Origin: CAYVHB01 sp964450865
GTDB lineage: Bacteria > Bacillota > Clostridia > Saccharofermentanales > UBA5734
Direction of reading: 5' to 3'
DNA: 64,000 bases
NCBI GenBank assembly: GCA_964450865.1
Contig: CAYVHB010000010.1
Location: 30,572-94,571, forward strand
Shown: positions 10,095-22,217 of the stretch, one piece after another
Numbering within the stretch: the stretch's first letter is position 1
Layout: each line of letters starts with the position of its first letter
Made by a program: the position numbers and the translations under genes
Notes under the pieces: model-generated
Databases searched by the model: none
Seen by the model: the letters and a program-made list of their open reading frames with translations, nothing else
What the model was told of the DNA's origin: nothing

Positions 10095-10492
10095 TGTCAC
10101 GCCACTGTTGGTTGATTGCAGCTGTAGAATGGAAAAAGCTCGGGACCAGGAAAAGGCAGTATAAAATATCACCCAGCGAGGCTAAATGTCAGAAAACATG
10201 AGTACATTGCCAGCATTTATCAATTCTCTCGCAATACTGTTTCTTCGGTTGGCAAATGAACAACCGCTCATGTACTCGCAGTTTTGTTACCACTATCAAA
10301 ATATGCAGAAGTCAAGCGTGCGACCATGCATATTCATCACAAGCCCGGACTTCAAAAGGTTTATCACGAAAAGGCAGAGTATATATGACACCGCAGTCAT
10401 GTTAGCACGCGTCCGCACCCCCTACATGCAAAACGCGTTTTTCCCATACACCCTCATATGACGATCTACAGCCGATTTAAGAAAATAAAAAA
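10095..10492. other. Intergenic region after the array
   Basis: 398 bp with no convincing gene. A 91-codon open frame starts at 10186 on the plus strand but has only a weak GCGAGG before it, low-complexity content and no recognisable domain; it is not called. No further repeats follow 10094. No terminator is obvious. Confidence 0.5.
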
Positions 10493-11719
10493 CTAAAGAT
10501 AATAAAACGGTACGATGTTGTCTTGCTCCGTCAGCGGCATTACGGCGTCATTCGTGCAAATGACCGCGCCGCTGCCGCGCTCGTAGGTGCCGCTGTTTTC
10601 TGTGAACCGAAACGCCCTGATATCTCCGGGATTCGGGTTGCTTTTTTTCTTTACCTCAATCGGGTGCAGCTTGCCGTTGTAGTTGATGATGAAATCAATT
10701 TCGTTGTCGTCCTTGTCGCGGTAGAAATAAAGGTGCGCTTTCGGATCGATGCCGGTATTTGTAAAGCTCTTGATTATTTCGCAGAACACAAAGGTTTCAA
10801 AAAACGCGCCGCTCATCGCGCCTGCTTCGATCTGTTCCGGTGTGTACCATTTGGTGAGAAACGCCATCAGCCCCGTATCCAGGAAGAACACCTTCGGGGT
10901 TTTAATCGCCCGCTTGGTCACGTTGGAGTGGTAGGGCGGCAGCAGGTATATCAGGTTGGATGCGCGGAGAACCGACAGCCAGTTCTCGCATACTGCATGG
11001 CTTACTCCAATTTCCTTGGCGATGCCTTGAATGTTGAGCAGCGTGCCTGACTTGGCGGCAACCACTTGCATAAACTGATAAAACCGCACCTCTTCGCCGA
11101 TGTTCTCAATTTGCTTCACGTCGCGCTCCAGATAGGTGTTCACATAGTTGTTGTAGAACGCGTTCCAATTCAGTGCAGGATTATCGTAGAGTTCCGGGAA
11201 CGAGCCTTTGTGGATGAGTTCCCAAATGCGTTTGTAGCTCGTGACAACAGGCTTGCGCCCGGCTAGATATTCATCCGTCGGCACAAACGGCTGACTGAAT
11301 TCCTCGCCGTTTATCTCGCGTAGCGAAAGGCCGAGCAACTCGAAAATCCCCACACGCCCCGCGAGGCTCTCGCTGAGGTCCTTCATCATATTGTAGCGCT
11401 GCGAGCCAGAGAGGTAAAACGCGCCCTTTTCCTTTGTTTTGTCCACATGAAGCTTCAGGTACGAAAAAATCTCCGGTGCGTACTGCGCCTCGTCGATAAA
11501 CAGCGGCGTTGACTGCCGCTGCAGGAACAGCTTGGGGTTAGTTTTTGCCAGCGTTCTCAAATCAATATCATCCAAGGAAAGCTCGGTATGCTCTTTGTCC
11601 TTGAGCAGTTCCTGGATCAGCGTGCTTTTCCCAGTCTGGCGGCTGCCCGTGACCGCCATCACGCCGCGCAGAAATGCAGGATCTGTCAATACGCCTTCCA
11701 AATGCCTTTTTATATACAC
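10493..11719 (-). CDS. AAA ATPase with DUF4143-type C-terminus
   Basis: Belongs to the common AAA_14/DUF4143 family of ATPases of unknown role, often in accessory regions. Walker A GSRQTGKST is at residues 25-33, Walker B PLFIDEAQ follows, and an arginine-containing sensor region YLSGSQRYNM is present. The C-terminal half shows the DUF4143 pattern, ending with a nuclease-like segment (FYRDKDDNEIDFI and PIEVKKKS, resembling a restriction-type D...ExK core). GTG 11719 is chosen because GGAGGG (complement of 11726-11731) lies 6 bases upstream; a longer frame from TTG 11788 has no binding site. 408 residues, normal length. It is alone on the minus strand between the array and an unknown gene. Confidence 0.85.
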   Translation of the reverse strand: MYIKRHLEGVLTDPAFLRGVMAVTGSRQTGKSTLIQELLKDKEHTELSLDDIDLRTLAKTNPKLFLQRQSTPLFIDEAQYAPEIFSYLKLHVDKTKEKGAFYLSGSQRYNMMKDLSESLAGRVGIFELLGLSLREINGEEFSQPFVPTDEYLAGRKPVVTSYKRIWELIHKGSFPELYDNPALNWNAFYNNYVNTYLERDVKQIENIGEEVRFYQFMQVVAAKSGTLLNIQGIAKEIGVSHAVCENWLSVLRASNLIYLLPPYHSNVTKRAIKTPKVFFLDTGLMAFLTKWYTPEQIEAGAMSGAFFETFVFCEIIKSFTNTGIDPKAHLYFYRDKDDNEIDFIINYNGKLHPIEVKKKSNPNPGDIRAFRFTENSGTYERGSGAVICTNDAVMPLTEQDNIVPFYYL

Positions 11720-11865
11720 GCCAAGCCCTCCTTCGGCTAGTTTATGGATATTCTTATTATAGCCGGAAAATGGCGTTAAGTCACGCAAACTATACGGCTA
11801 AATTTATCGTACAAAAAAATCAGCCGCGCGTCCTTGTACAAAGAAGCACATGAACTAAAAGCCCA

Positions 11866-12408
11866 TTACTTGAAATTGTACAGACCATATCCGGCATAGT
11901 CTAGTTTTGCATAATGAATAACTAAATTTATTAAAGGTTTAAATGATTCGTATTCCTGGGAAATCGTGTTATGAAAACGATAGTTCCTTTGCGTGTTATC
12001 GAAGATGGTCATCGTGTATGTATGACCATCAAGCCCGCAACGATATTCAACATCACCTGGTAAAGGGGCCTGAAAAGATGCAGTAATGACAGAAATATCT
12101 GCTGGATTCAGGATAACACTATGTATGGGGCACTCATCTGCAACACCCTTTAAAAATTCATGGTTCTCAAGGACTTCCTCCAACGTCGTTTCGTATGGCA
12201 GATTGTTAGATTTTGCAAATCTTTTCATTGAAGATATAAAGTCACTTCCGTGTAGCTCAAAGTTCCAGAAAAGCATGAACGATTCATCCGGCATCTGGTG
12301 AACCTGAAAACAGACGGCTTTGCGAAAAACAGGTTCTATCAATATTTTCATGATGCAGCATTGGCTGTTGGGCACGGTAAATGAAAAAATGTCAAGGTAT
12401 GCTCCCAT
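11866..12408 (-). CDS. Hypothetical protein, 180 residues
   Basis: No family recognised. The gene has a good AGGAG 9 bases before ATG 12408 and normal codon use for this A/T-richer region. The protein is soluble-looking, with no signal peptide or membrane segment. It contains aromatic-rich strands (SFMLFWNFELHGSDFI near residue 43, HTYTMTIFDNTQRNYRFH near 128), suggesting a mixed alpha/beta fold. It is transcribed in the same direction as the DUF4143 ATPase, 146 bp upstream of it, so the two may form an accessory unit. Confidence 0.7.
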   Translation of the reverse strand: MGAYLDIFSFTVPNSQCCIMKILIEPVFRKAVCFQVHQMPDESFMLFWNFELHGSDFISSMKRFAKSNNLPYETTLEEVLENHEFLKGVADECPIHSVILNPADISVITASFQAPLPGDVEYRCGLDGHTYTMTIFDNTQRNYRFHNTISQEYESFKPLINLVIHYAKLDYAGYGLYNFK

Positions 12409-12687
12409 TCAATGGCTCCTTTCTGCAAATGGATTATTCTATTGCGATGGTCCGTCTGCTGCGATGGTCGGTCTGCAATACTCGTGATATGCTTTGACGT
12501 CAAAAGTCAGATGCTATTTCAATTTTCTGCGACACGGCGTGGATGGAAAGGCTGGTCCTGATTGACTGGACGAGATCGCTTGAACCGTCTATTCTAGAAG
12601 AGGCTGATACATGGTGAGACTGATGCGCCGTCTTATATCTGACACGATCTGATCTTGTCAATTCAACAACCTGGAGGAAACGCTGTG

Positions 12688-13422
12688 ATGAACACTCACA
12701 ACTTTACATATATTGCCAGCTGCGTATTTACTCGCGAAGAACCGGAGCTGAGTGTTAAAATTCAAGATTATTTGCAACAACGATTGGATATGCAAATAAT
12801 CAGGTGCTGCGTCCGTTCTTACAGAGTTGAAGAGTTTACTGCTGAAATGCCGGACTGGTTGCAGCAACGGTGGCGCGATACACCTCATTATCAGGAGTTT
12901 TCATCTGATGCAACAATGGTTTATGTCTGTCACAATTGTGCTGCCATCTTTCAGGAAACGAGGCCGGAGATCAGACAACTTTCGTTGTGGGAACTCATCT
13001 TGAGTGATCAGGAATTTGTATTCCCGGACTATGCACATGAAAAAATGACGCTACAGGATTGCTGGCGTGCTCATGATAACCGGGCGGAGCAAGACGCTGT
13101 CCGTGCGTTAATGCGGAAGATGAATATCGATATTGTGGAGCAGGATGAGAATTTTGACAAGACTCAGTTTTGCGGCATATCTTTGTACGAACCTTCGCCG
13201 GCCAGGAACCTGAAGCTGGCCCCCAGAAGATTTGTGGAACATGCCTCAGGGAAATTCATTCCGCATACAAAAGAGGCACAGATCGACTTGATGCAAAAGC
13301 ATGGCCGAAAAATCACCACGGAAAAAGTTGTTGCATACTGTCACTATTGTGTGAAAGGACTCAAACTGGGCGGGAAACAAACCAGGCACATCGCAAACCT
13401 GCTTTTTGATGGTCCGGCATAA
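12688..13422 (+). CDS. CCG-type cysteine-rich protein (HdrB-like)
   Basis: 244 residues. The N-terminal half matches the spacing of the CCG cysteine-rich module found in HdrB, GlpC and LutA-type proteins: Cys12, then Cys40-Cys41, then Cys81-x-x-Cys84 (CHNC). A second CHYC pair sits near the C-terminus. In known members this motif binds an unusual Fe-S cluster. Here there is no partner gene such as HdrA or HdrC beside it, so the role is open. ATG 12688 has GGAGG (12673-12677) 10 bases upstream; GTG 12685 is also possible. Just before the gene, 12443-12478 holds a near-perfect 17-bp direct repeat (TGCGATGGTC and following). Confidence 0.7.
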   Translation: MNTHNFTYIASCVFTREEPELSVKIQDYLQQRLDMQIIRCCVRSYRVEEFTAEMPDWLQQRWRDTPHYQEFSSDATMVYVCHNCAAIFQETRPEIRQLSLWELILSDQEFVFPDYAHEKMTLQDCWRAHDNRAEQDAVRALMRKMNIDIVEQDENFDKTQFCGISLYEPSPARNLKLAPRRFVEHASGKFIPHTKEAQIDLMQKHGRKITTEKVVAYCHYCVKGLKLGGKQTRHIANLLFDGPA

Positions 13423-13521
13423 GTCTTTACGGTCCGGATATCAGTGGCGCCTCCTGAATATAGAATCGCCATGATCAAGACCACCCCGGTTAACTCGACA
13501 ATCCCTGCAAGTAAATACTAG

Positions 13522-13580
13522 TTGACAGGCCAGGCTGTCTCTTTGTATGATGACACTGACAGCATGCTTGTAAGTACAAG
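13522..13580 (+). promoter_or_regulatory. araR promoter with AraR-type operator
   Basis: TTGACA (13522-13527), 18-bp spacer, TATGAT (13546-13551): a near-consensus housekeeping promoter. Just after the expected start lies the palindrome CTTGTA-AG-TACAAG (13567-13580), which matches the half-site (TTGTAC / GTACAA) repeated before araA. The position downstream of the start fits self-repression of araR. Confidence 0.8.
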
Positions 13581-13628
13581 TTGGAGGTGGATACCGGCCC
13601 GGATATTTCCATTGGCCGGTAGAAGAAG

Positions 13629-14771
13629 ATGGCAAGAATTCCGCTGGACTCTCATCAGAATAGACCGCTGGACACCCCGGATAGTCCGTCAGAGTCGCGA
13701 AAGGACGAGCCCAAATATGAGCTTGTCAAGCAGCACATCATCGACTTGCTGCAGCAGGGCGCGATCGCTTTTGGCGAGCGGCTGCCGTCCGAGCATGAGC
13801 TGATGGCCCAGTTCAGCGTCAGCCGCAATACGGTCCGCCAGGCTTTTGCCGAGCTGACTACCCTCGGCTACGTTTATAAAGAGCAGGGCAAGGGAACCTT
13901 CAGCAAGTATGTGCCGAGTTTTCGCAACGAGAAGCGTATTGTGGCCGTGATCACGACCTACATCTCGGACTATATTTTCCCGGAGATCATCTTCGGCATC
14001 GAGGATGTGCTTTCGGCCGATGGTTATTCGATGCTGCTGTCCAACACCCACAATAACAAGGCGCGGGAGACGCAGTTCCTGATGAATCTGCTCCAGCATG
14101 ATGTGGCTGGCCTGATCATTGAGCCGACGCGCAGTGCCCTGGGCAATGTCAATTTGCCGCTTTTTGCTGAGCTGGCCCAGAAAGGCGTAAAAATTGTCTT
14201 TATTAACGCAACTTATGCCGATGTGCCGGGCGCCAGTGTCCTGGTTGATGATGAACGCGGCGGCTTGATCGGCACGGAATACCTGCTGCAGCTGGGGCAC
14301 AGCCGGATTGCCGGTATTTTCAAAAAAGACGATGTCCAGGGCGCCAGACGGCGCGCCGGGTTCCTGGCGGCCATGCGCCAGTACAATGTCGCGCCGGATC
14401 CGGCGCTGCTCCTCGAATATGAGACCACCAATGAGCAGATTTATCCGTACATGCTCACCAAAGCCCTGTTGCGCAAGCCCAACCGCCCGACGGCGATCGT
14501 CTGTTACAACGACAATATTGCCACGATGGCGATCAAAGCCATCCGGGACAGCGGCTTAAGTGTGCCCGGCGACGTCTCGGTCGTGGGTTTTGACGATTCG
14601 AAAAAGGCTGTTGAGTCCGATATCAAGCTGACGACCGTGGTTCATCCCAAGAGCGAGATGGGCCGCCAGGCTGCGCGGTTCATGATCGACATGCTTGATA
14701 ACCGGATTGAACTGCCGCAGATTATCTATCGCCCGGAGCTGGTGGTTCGCGATTCGTGCAAGAATTTGTAG
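13629..14771 (+). CDS. araR: AraR, arabinose-responsive repressor (GntR DNA-binding, LacI-like sensor)
   Basis: 380 residues. Residues about 29-97 form a GntR winged helix (KYELVKQHIIDLL, RLPSEHELMAQFSVSRNTVR). Residues about 105-380 form a LacI/periplasmic-binding-like sensor (VAVITTYISDYIFPEII, VSVVGFDDS). This GntR plus LacI architecture is that of AraR, which leaves its operators when L-arabinose binds. The gene sits directly upstream of araA, and CTTGTA/TACAAG-type sites lie before both. Start ATG 13629 follows a weak AGAAGA; a strong GGAGGTGG at 13583-13590 has no usable in-frame start near it. Confidence 0.92.
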   Translation: MARIPLDSHQNRPLDTPDSPSESRKDEPKYELVKQHIIDLLQQGAIAFGERLPSEHELMAQFSVSRNTVRQAFAELTTLGYVYKEQGKGTFSKYVPSFRNEKRIVAVITTYISDYIFPEIIFGIEDVLSADGYSMLLSNTHNNKARETQFLMNLLQHDVAGLIIEPTRSALGNVNLPLFAELAQKGVKIVFINATYADVPGASVLVDDERGGLIGTEYLLQLGHSRIAGIFKKDDVQGARRRAGFLAAMRQYNVAPDPALLLEYETTNEQIYPYMLTKALLRKPNRPTAIVCYNDNIATMAIKAIRDSGLSVPGDVSVVGFDDSKKAVESDIKLTTVVHPKSEMGRQAARFMIDMLDNRIELPQIIYRPELVVRDSCKNL

Positions 14772-14798
14772 CAAAAATAAAAAATATTCAGATCCCTA

Positions 14799-14845
14799 TT
14801 GACTTTTTTTATCATAACTTGTACCATCAAGTTATAGTACAAGTT
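14799..14845 (+). promoter_or_regulatory. araA promoter with three AraR half-sites
   Basis: TTGACT (14799-14804), 17-bp spacer, TACCAT (14822-14827) form a plausible promoter. AACTTGTAC (14816-14824) and GTACAAGTT (14837-14845) are perfect inverted arms with a 12-base spacer. A further CAAGTT (14828-14833) pairs with the first AACTTG around 6 bases. The sites cover the -10 box and start, as expected for repression. Confidence 0.75.
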
Positions 14846-14869
14846 GAACCGAATCGGAGGTTTTATCTC

Positions 14870-16384
14870 ATGGTATCGCAATCAGCATCTTTCACCGCAT
14901 CTTCCAGCACGTCTCTTAAAAAATATACCTTCTGGTTTATCGTCGGCAGCCAGGATCTTTATGGCGCGAATGTTTTGCAGACTGTTGACGAACACGCCCG
15001 GATCATGGTCGACGGGTTCAACGCCGATCCGGTCATTCCTGGTACAGTAGTTTTCAAGCCGGTCGTACGCAATTCGATGGAGATCACAGCCGTGATCCAG
15101 GCTGCCAACCAGGATGAGAACTGCGCCGGCATCATCACCTGGATGCACACCTTTTCACCGTCGAAAATGTGGATCCGGGGCCTCAATCTCCTGCAGAAGC
15201 CGCTGCTGCACATCAATACCCAGTTCAACCGCGACATTCCGTGGGGTGACATCGACATGCACTTCATGAATCTCAATCAGTCAGCGCACGGTGACCGCGA
15301 GCACGGCTTTATCCTGACCCGCATGCGCCTGGCCCAGAAGGTAATCGCCGGTTATTGGCAAGATGAGAAGCTGCGCAGCCGGCTGGCTGGCTGGATGCGC
15401 GCCGCTGTTGGCGTTCATGAGAGCAAGCGGCTGCGGGTCCTGCGCATCAGCGACAACATGCGCGAAGTGGCTGTGACCGAAGGCGACAAGGTCGAGGCTC
15501 ACATCAAGTTCGGCTGGTCCGTTGATCACTATGGCGTGATGGACATCATTCGCGAAGTGGAACAGGTGACCGAGGCCGAAGTGGATGCCCAGATGGCCGA
15601 GTATGCCGCGCTTTATGACTTTGCCACCGAGGACCTGTCCGCGGTGCGCTATCAGGCGAGGGAAGAAGTCGCGCTCAAGCGCTTCCTTGAACAGGGCCAG
15701 TTCGGCGCCTTCCACACCAATTTCCAGGATTTGCAGCAGCTCCGGCAGCTGCCTGGCCTGGCCAGCCAGGACCTGATGCGCCAGGGTTATGGTTTTGCCG
15801 GCGAGGGCGACTGGAAGACGGCGGCGATGGTCCGCATCCTCAAGCTGATGAGTGCCGACCTGACCGGTGGCACGTCTTTCATGGAAGATTACACCTATCA
15901 TATGGAGCCGGGTAACGGGATGAACATGGGTGCCCATATGCTTGAGGTTTGCCCGACGCTGGCCAGCGAGAAGGCACAGATCAAGGTGGTGCCGCTGGGC
16001 ATCGGTGATCGCGAACCGCCGGCCCGCCTGACCTTCAAGGCCGCGACTGGTCCCGCGATCCTCGTTTCGCTGATCGACATGGGCGACCGGTTCCGCCTGA
16101 TCGTCAATGACGTGATCTGTCAGGAGCAGACCGAGAACATGCCCAGATTGCCGGTGGCCGCCGTCCTGTGGCAGCCACTGCCTGATCTCGAGACGTCGGC
16201 TGAAGCCTGGATGTATGCTGGCGGCGCGCACCACGAGGTGTTGAGCTACACCGTCACCGCCGACATGATGCGCGACTGGGCCGAGATGATGAATATCGAA
16301 TTCATCCACATCGGCGCCAGGACCGACATCAATCAGCTGCGCCAGGAACTGGTCTGGAACGACGTCATCTGGAAGCTGCGATAA
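14870..16384 (+). CDS. araA: L-arabinose isomerase
   Basis: Converts L-arabinose to L-ribulose in the cytoplasm, the first step of the araABD pathway. 504 residues, normal length. Near the N-terminus is the family opening YTFWFIVGSQDLYG; further on are CAGIITWMHTFSPSKMW and the metal-binding/catalytic region around GYGFAGEGDWKTAAMVRILK. ATG 14870 has GGAGG (14856-14860) 9 bases upstream; the frame is open further upstream but that part lies across the promoter. First enzyme gene after araR. Confidence 0.97.
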   Translation: MVSQSASFTASSSTSLKKYTFWFIVGSQDLYGANVLQTVDEHARIMVDGFNADPVIPGTVVFKPVVRNSMEITAVIQAANQDENCAGIITWMHTFSPSKMWIRGLNLLQKPLLHINTQFNRDIPWGDIDMHFMNLNQSAHGDREHGFILTRMRLAQKVIAGYWQDEKLRSRLAGWMRAAVGVHESKRLRVLRISDNMREVAVTEGDKVEAHIKFGWSVDHYGVMDIIREVEQVTEAEVDAQMAEYAALYDFATEDLSAVRYQAREEVALKRFLEQGQFGAFHTNFQDLQQLRQLPGLASQDLMRQGYGFAGEGDWKTAAMVRILKLMSADLTGGTSFMEDYTYHMEPGNGMNMGAHMLEVCPTLASEKAQIKVVPLGIGDREPPARLTFKAATGPAILVSLIDMGDRFRLIVNDVICQEQTENMPRLPVAAVLWQPLPDLETSAEAWMYAGGAHHEVLSYTVTADMMRDWAEMMNIEFIHIGARTDINQLRQELVWNDVIWKLR

Positions 16385-16387
16385 TCG

Positions 16388-16826
16388 ATTGCCCGCAAAG
16401 GTGCCCGCAAAGGGACCAGGTGCCGGATCAGGAATAAACCCCGCAACGGCGCCTGGCGTCGGGGCGCGAGTACAAATTGCCCGCTAGGGGACCAGGTGCC
16501 GGATCAGGAATAAGCCCCGCAACGGCGCCTGGCGTCGGGGTTCGGGTACAAATTGCCCGCAAAGGGACCAGGTGCCGGATCAGGAATAAAATCCGCAACG
16601 GCGCCTGGCGTCGGGGTACGGGTACAAATTGCCCGCAAAGGGACCAGGTGCCGGATCAGGAAAAAGCCCCGCAACGGCGCCTGGCGTCGGGGTACGGGTA
16701 CAAATTGCCCGCAAAGGGACCAGGTGCCGGATCAGGAAAAAGCCCCGCAACGGCGCCTGGCGTCGGGGCGCGGGTGCAAATTGCCCGCTAGGGGACCAGG
16801 TGCCGGATCACCGGATCAGGAAAATC
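16388..16826 (+). repeat. 76-bp tandem repeat between araA and araB
   Basis: Five full units start at 16400, 16476, 16552, 16628 and 16704, with partial units at 16388 and 16780. Each unit reads from TTGCCCGC through CCAGGTGCCGGATCAGG to the inverted motif CCCCG...CGGGG that encloses GGCGCC. Units differ by single bases only. The period is not a multiple of 3, so all three plus frames stay open without encoding anything. The repeat fills almost the whole 481-bp gap between araA and araB and is expected to form a series of strong hairpins in the mRNA. Confidence 0.95.
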
Positions 16827-16865
16827 CTGGCAGTATCCGCCAATCAGGGATAGGAGATCGTGTTT

Positions 16866-18473
16866 ATGAGCCGTGATTTTATGGAAATCAAGTCTGCCAT
16901 CGCCGCCGGCCAGACGGCGATTGGCATGGAGCTGGGTTCGACCCGGATTAAGACAGTCCTGGTCGGGCCGGATAATAGCCCGATTGCTTCTGGCAGTCAT
17001 GACTGGGAGAATCGCTATGTTGACGGGATCTGGACTTATAGCCTGGAGGCTATCTGGCAAGGGGTTCAGGCCAGTTACCAGCAGATGGCGCAGCAAGTGC
17101 AGGCCACTTATGGCCTGGCCTTAACGACGACAGGCGCGATTGGCTTCAGTGGCATGATGCACGGCTACATGGCTTTCGACAAACAGGGTCACCAGCTGGT
17201 GCCGTTCCGGACCTGGCGCAACAACTTCACAGGTGTCGCCTCGGAGGCCCTGACCGGCTTGTTCAATTATCCGATCCCGCAGCGCTGGAGCATCGCCCAT
17301 CTCTTCCAGGCGATCTTGAATGGTGAAGCCCATGTGGCAAAGATCGATTTCCTGACCACCCTGGCGGGCTATATTCACTGGCAGCTGACTGGGCAGAAGG
17401 TCCTCGGCGTCGGCGAGGCTTCGGGCGTATTTCCGATCGACCTGCAGACGAAGGGCTTCAACCAGCAGATGATCGGGCAGTTTGACCAGGCTGTCAGCGC
17501 CCATCAGTACCCGTGGCGGCTGGCCGATATCCTGCCGGCGGTCCGTGTAGCCGGTGAAAGGGCTGGTGAACTGACGGCTGCTGGCGCCCGTCTGCTCGAC
17601 GTGTCAGGCAATCTACAGGCCGGGATCCCGCTCTGTCCGCCGGAGGGCGACGCCGGGACCGGGATGGTCGCGACCAACAGCGTGGCCGTACGCACTGGCA
17701 ATGTCTCGGCCGGGACCTCGGTCTTTGCCATGGTCGTCCTGGAAAAGGAGCTGTCGCAGGTTTATAGCGAAATCGATCTGGTGACCACGCCATCCGGTGA
17801 ACGGGTAGCGATGGCTCATTCCAACAACTGCACTTCAGACTACGATGCCTGGATTGGCTTGTTTGGCGAAGCAGCCCAGGCCCTGGGCCAACCGGTCAGC
17901 AAGGGCCAGCTATATGACACTTTATTGAATCTTGCCCTGCAGGGCGACCCGGACTGCGGCGGCCTGCTGGCCTACGGCTACCTGTCCGGAGAACACATGA
18001 CTCATTTTAGCGAAGGCCGGCCGCTGTTTGTGCGTTCCTCGAACAGCCGCTTCAACCTGGCCAATTTCATCCGCGTCAATCTCTTCACGGCTCTGGGTGC
18101 CCTGCGCACCGGCCTGGATATTCTGTTTGAAAAGGAGAACGTCGAGGTCGATGAAATCAAGGGCCACGGCGGTTTCTTCAAAACTAAGGGTGTGGGCCAG
18201 AAAATCATGGCTGCCGCGACGCATACACCGATTTCAGTCCTTGAAACCGCTGGCGAGGGCGGAGCCTGGGGTATTGCCTTGCTCGCTTCATACCTGGTTC
18301 ATCATGCTGCTGACGAATCCCTGGCTGACTTCCTGAGCCAGCGGGTCTTCGCCGGTCAGGCCGGTACCGTGATTGACCCCGACCCGTCTGATGTAGCCGG
18401 ATTCAACACATTCCTGGTCCGCTATAGCCAGGGGCTGGCGATTGAACGGGCCGCCGTGGCCAACTTGCGCTGA
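16866..18473 (+). CDS. araB: Ribulokinase-type FGGY carbohydrate kinase
   Basis: Phosphorylates L-ribulose to L-ribulose 5-phosphate. 535 residues of the FGGY family: N-terminal phosphate-binding motif AIGMELGSTRIKTVLVG, catalytic-region PEGDAGTGMVATNSVAVRTGNVSAGTS split over the middle, and C-terminal IKGHGGFFKTKGVGQ and GEGGAWGIALLA. The family is sometimes annotated as xylulokinase, but the position between araA and araD argues for ribulokinase. ATG 16866 is 9 bases after AGGAG (16852-16856); GTG 16860 is too near. Preceded by the 76-bp repeat array. Confidence 0.9.
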   Translation: MSRDFMEIKSAIAAGQTAIGMELGSTRIKTVLVGPDNSPIASGSHDWENRYVDGIWTYSLEAIWQGVQASYQQMAQQVQATYGLALTTTGAIGFSGMMHGYMAFDKQGHQLVPFRTWRNNFTGVASEALTGLFNYPIPQRWSIAHLFQAILNGEAHVAKIDFLTTLAGYIHWQLTGQKVLGVGEASGVFPIDLQTKGFNQQMIGQFDQAVSAHQYPWRLADILPAVRVAGERAGELTAAGARLLDVSGNLQAGIPLCPPEGDAGTGMVATNSVAVRTGNVSAGTSVFAMVVLEKELSQVYSEIDLVTTPSGERVAMAHSNNCTSDYDAWIGLFGEAAQALGQPVSKGQLYDTLLNLALQGDPDCGGLLAYGYLSGEHMTHFSEGRPLFVRSSNSRFNLANFIRVNLFTALGALRTGLDILFEKENVEVDEIKGHGGFFKTKGVGQKIMAAATHTPISVLETAGEGGAWGIALLASYLVHHAADESLADFLSQRVFAGQAGTVIDPDPSDVAGFNTFLVRYSQGLAIERAAVANLR

Positions 18474-18501
18474 AAAACTCATACATGAGGTAATGTCCTT
18501 T

Positions 18502-19203
18502 ATGAAACTTGATCAACTTATTGAATCTGTTCTGCAGGCTAATCTGGATTTGCCCCGCCATCAGCTGGTTACCTTTACCTGGGGTAATGTCAGCGGCATT
18601 GACCGCGACTCTGGCCTGGTTGTCATCAAGCCGAGCGGTGTGCCCTATGATGAACTCGAGGCCCGGCACATGGTTGTTCTCGACCTTGCTGGCAATGTGA
18701 TCCAGGGCACATACCGGCCGAGCAGCGACACAGCGACGCACCTGGCGCTTTACCGGTGTTATCCGGCAATTGGCGGCGTGGTCCACACCCATTCGCGCTG
18801 GGCCACGACCTGGGCTGAGGCTTGCCTCGACCTTCCCGCCCTTGGCACCACCCACGCCGATTATTTTTATGGCGATGTACCGTGTACCCGTCAGTTGACG
18901 GCCGATGAGATTGCGGCTGATTATGAACTGAACACGGGCAAAGTGATTATTGAAACCTTTGAGCAGCGCCGCATCGACCCCCTGGCTGTACCCGGCGTGC
19001 TGGTTGCCAGTCATGGGCCTTTTGCCTGGGGTAAAAACGCTACTGAGGCGGTGCACAATGCCGTGGTGCTTGAAGAGTGCGCAATGATGGCTTTCAATGC
19101 CCGCATGCTCAGTCCCCAGCTGCACACAGTTGACCAGCACCTGCTGGATAAGCATTACTATCGCAAGCACGGCAGCGGTGCGTATTACGGTCAAGGCAAA
19201 TAA
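18502..19203 (+). CDS. araD: L-ribulose-5-phosphate 4-epimerase
   Basis: Epimerises L-ribulose 5-phosphate to D-xylulose 5-phosphate, which enters the pentose phosphate pathway. 233 residues, class II aldolase fold. Visible motifs: TWGNVSGIDR, KPSGVPYDEL, SSDTATHLALYR, the zinc-binding HTHSRWATTWA, and HADYFYGDVPCTR. ATG 18502 follows GAGG by 11 bases; ATG 18493 is in frame but too close. The gene starts 28 bp after araB and is the last gene of the ara unit; no arabinose transporter is adjacent. Confidence 0.96.
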   Translation: MKLDQLIESVLQANLDLPRHQLVTFTWGNVSGIDRDSGLVVIKPSGVPYDELEARHMVVLDLAGNVIQGTYRPSSDTATHLALYRCYPAIGGVVHTHSRWATTWAEACLDLPALGTTHADYFYGDVPCTRQLTADEIAADYELNTGKVIIETFEQRRIDPLAVPGVLVASHGPFAWGKNATEAVHNAVVLEECAMMAFNARMLSPQLHTVDQHLLDKHYYRKHGSGAYYGQGK

Positions 19204-19249
19204 GCGGCTTGCGGGAGTGAATGGACCGGTCAATGAATCAGGCTGCCAA

Positions 19250-22171
<2,922 letters not shown>

Positions 22172-22217
22172 CGCATTCCCCTTGTGCCCCGTGCTGGCAT
22201 CATGCGTTTTTCAGGCT

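Noticed and set aside
10186..10461. 91-codon open frame after the CRISPR array
   Set aside because: Weak binding site, no recognisable domain, A/T-rich intergenic composition.
12533..12548. GGCGTGGATGGAAA, resembling the 3' end of the CRISPR repeat
   Set aside because: Only about 13 bases match, with one mismatch and no spacer or second copy; chance is likely.
16477..16876. Open frames in all three plus frames with repeated GPGAGSG or TAPGVG units
   Set aside because: Produced by the stop-free 76-bp tandem repeat; no ribosome binding site, and the period is not a multiple of 3.
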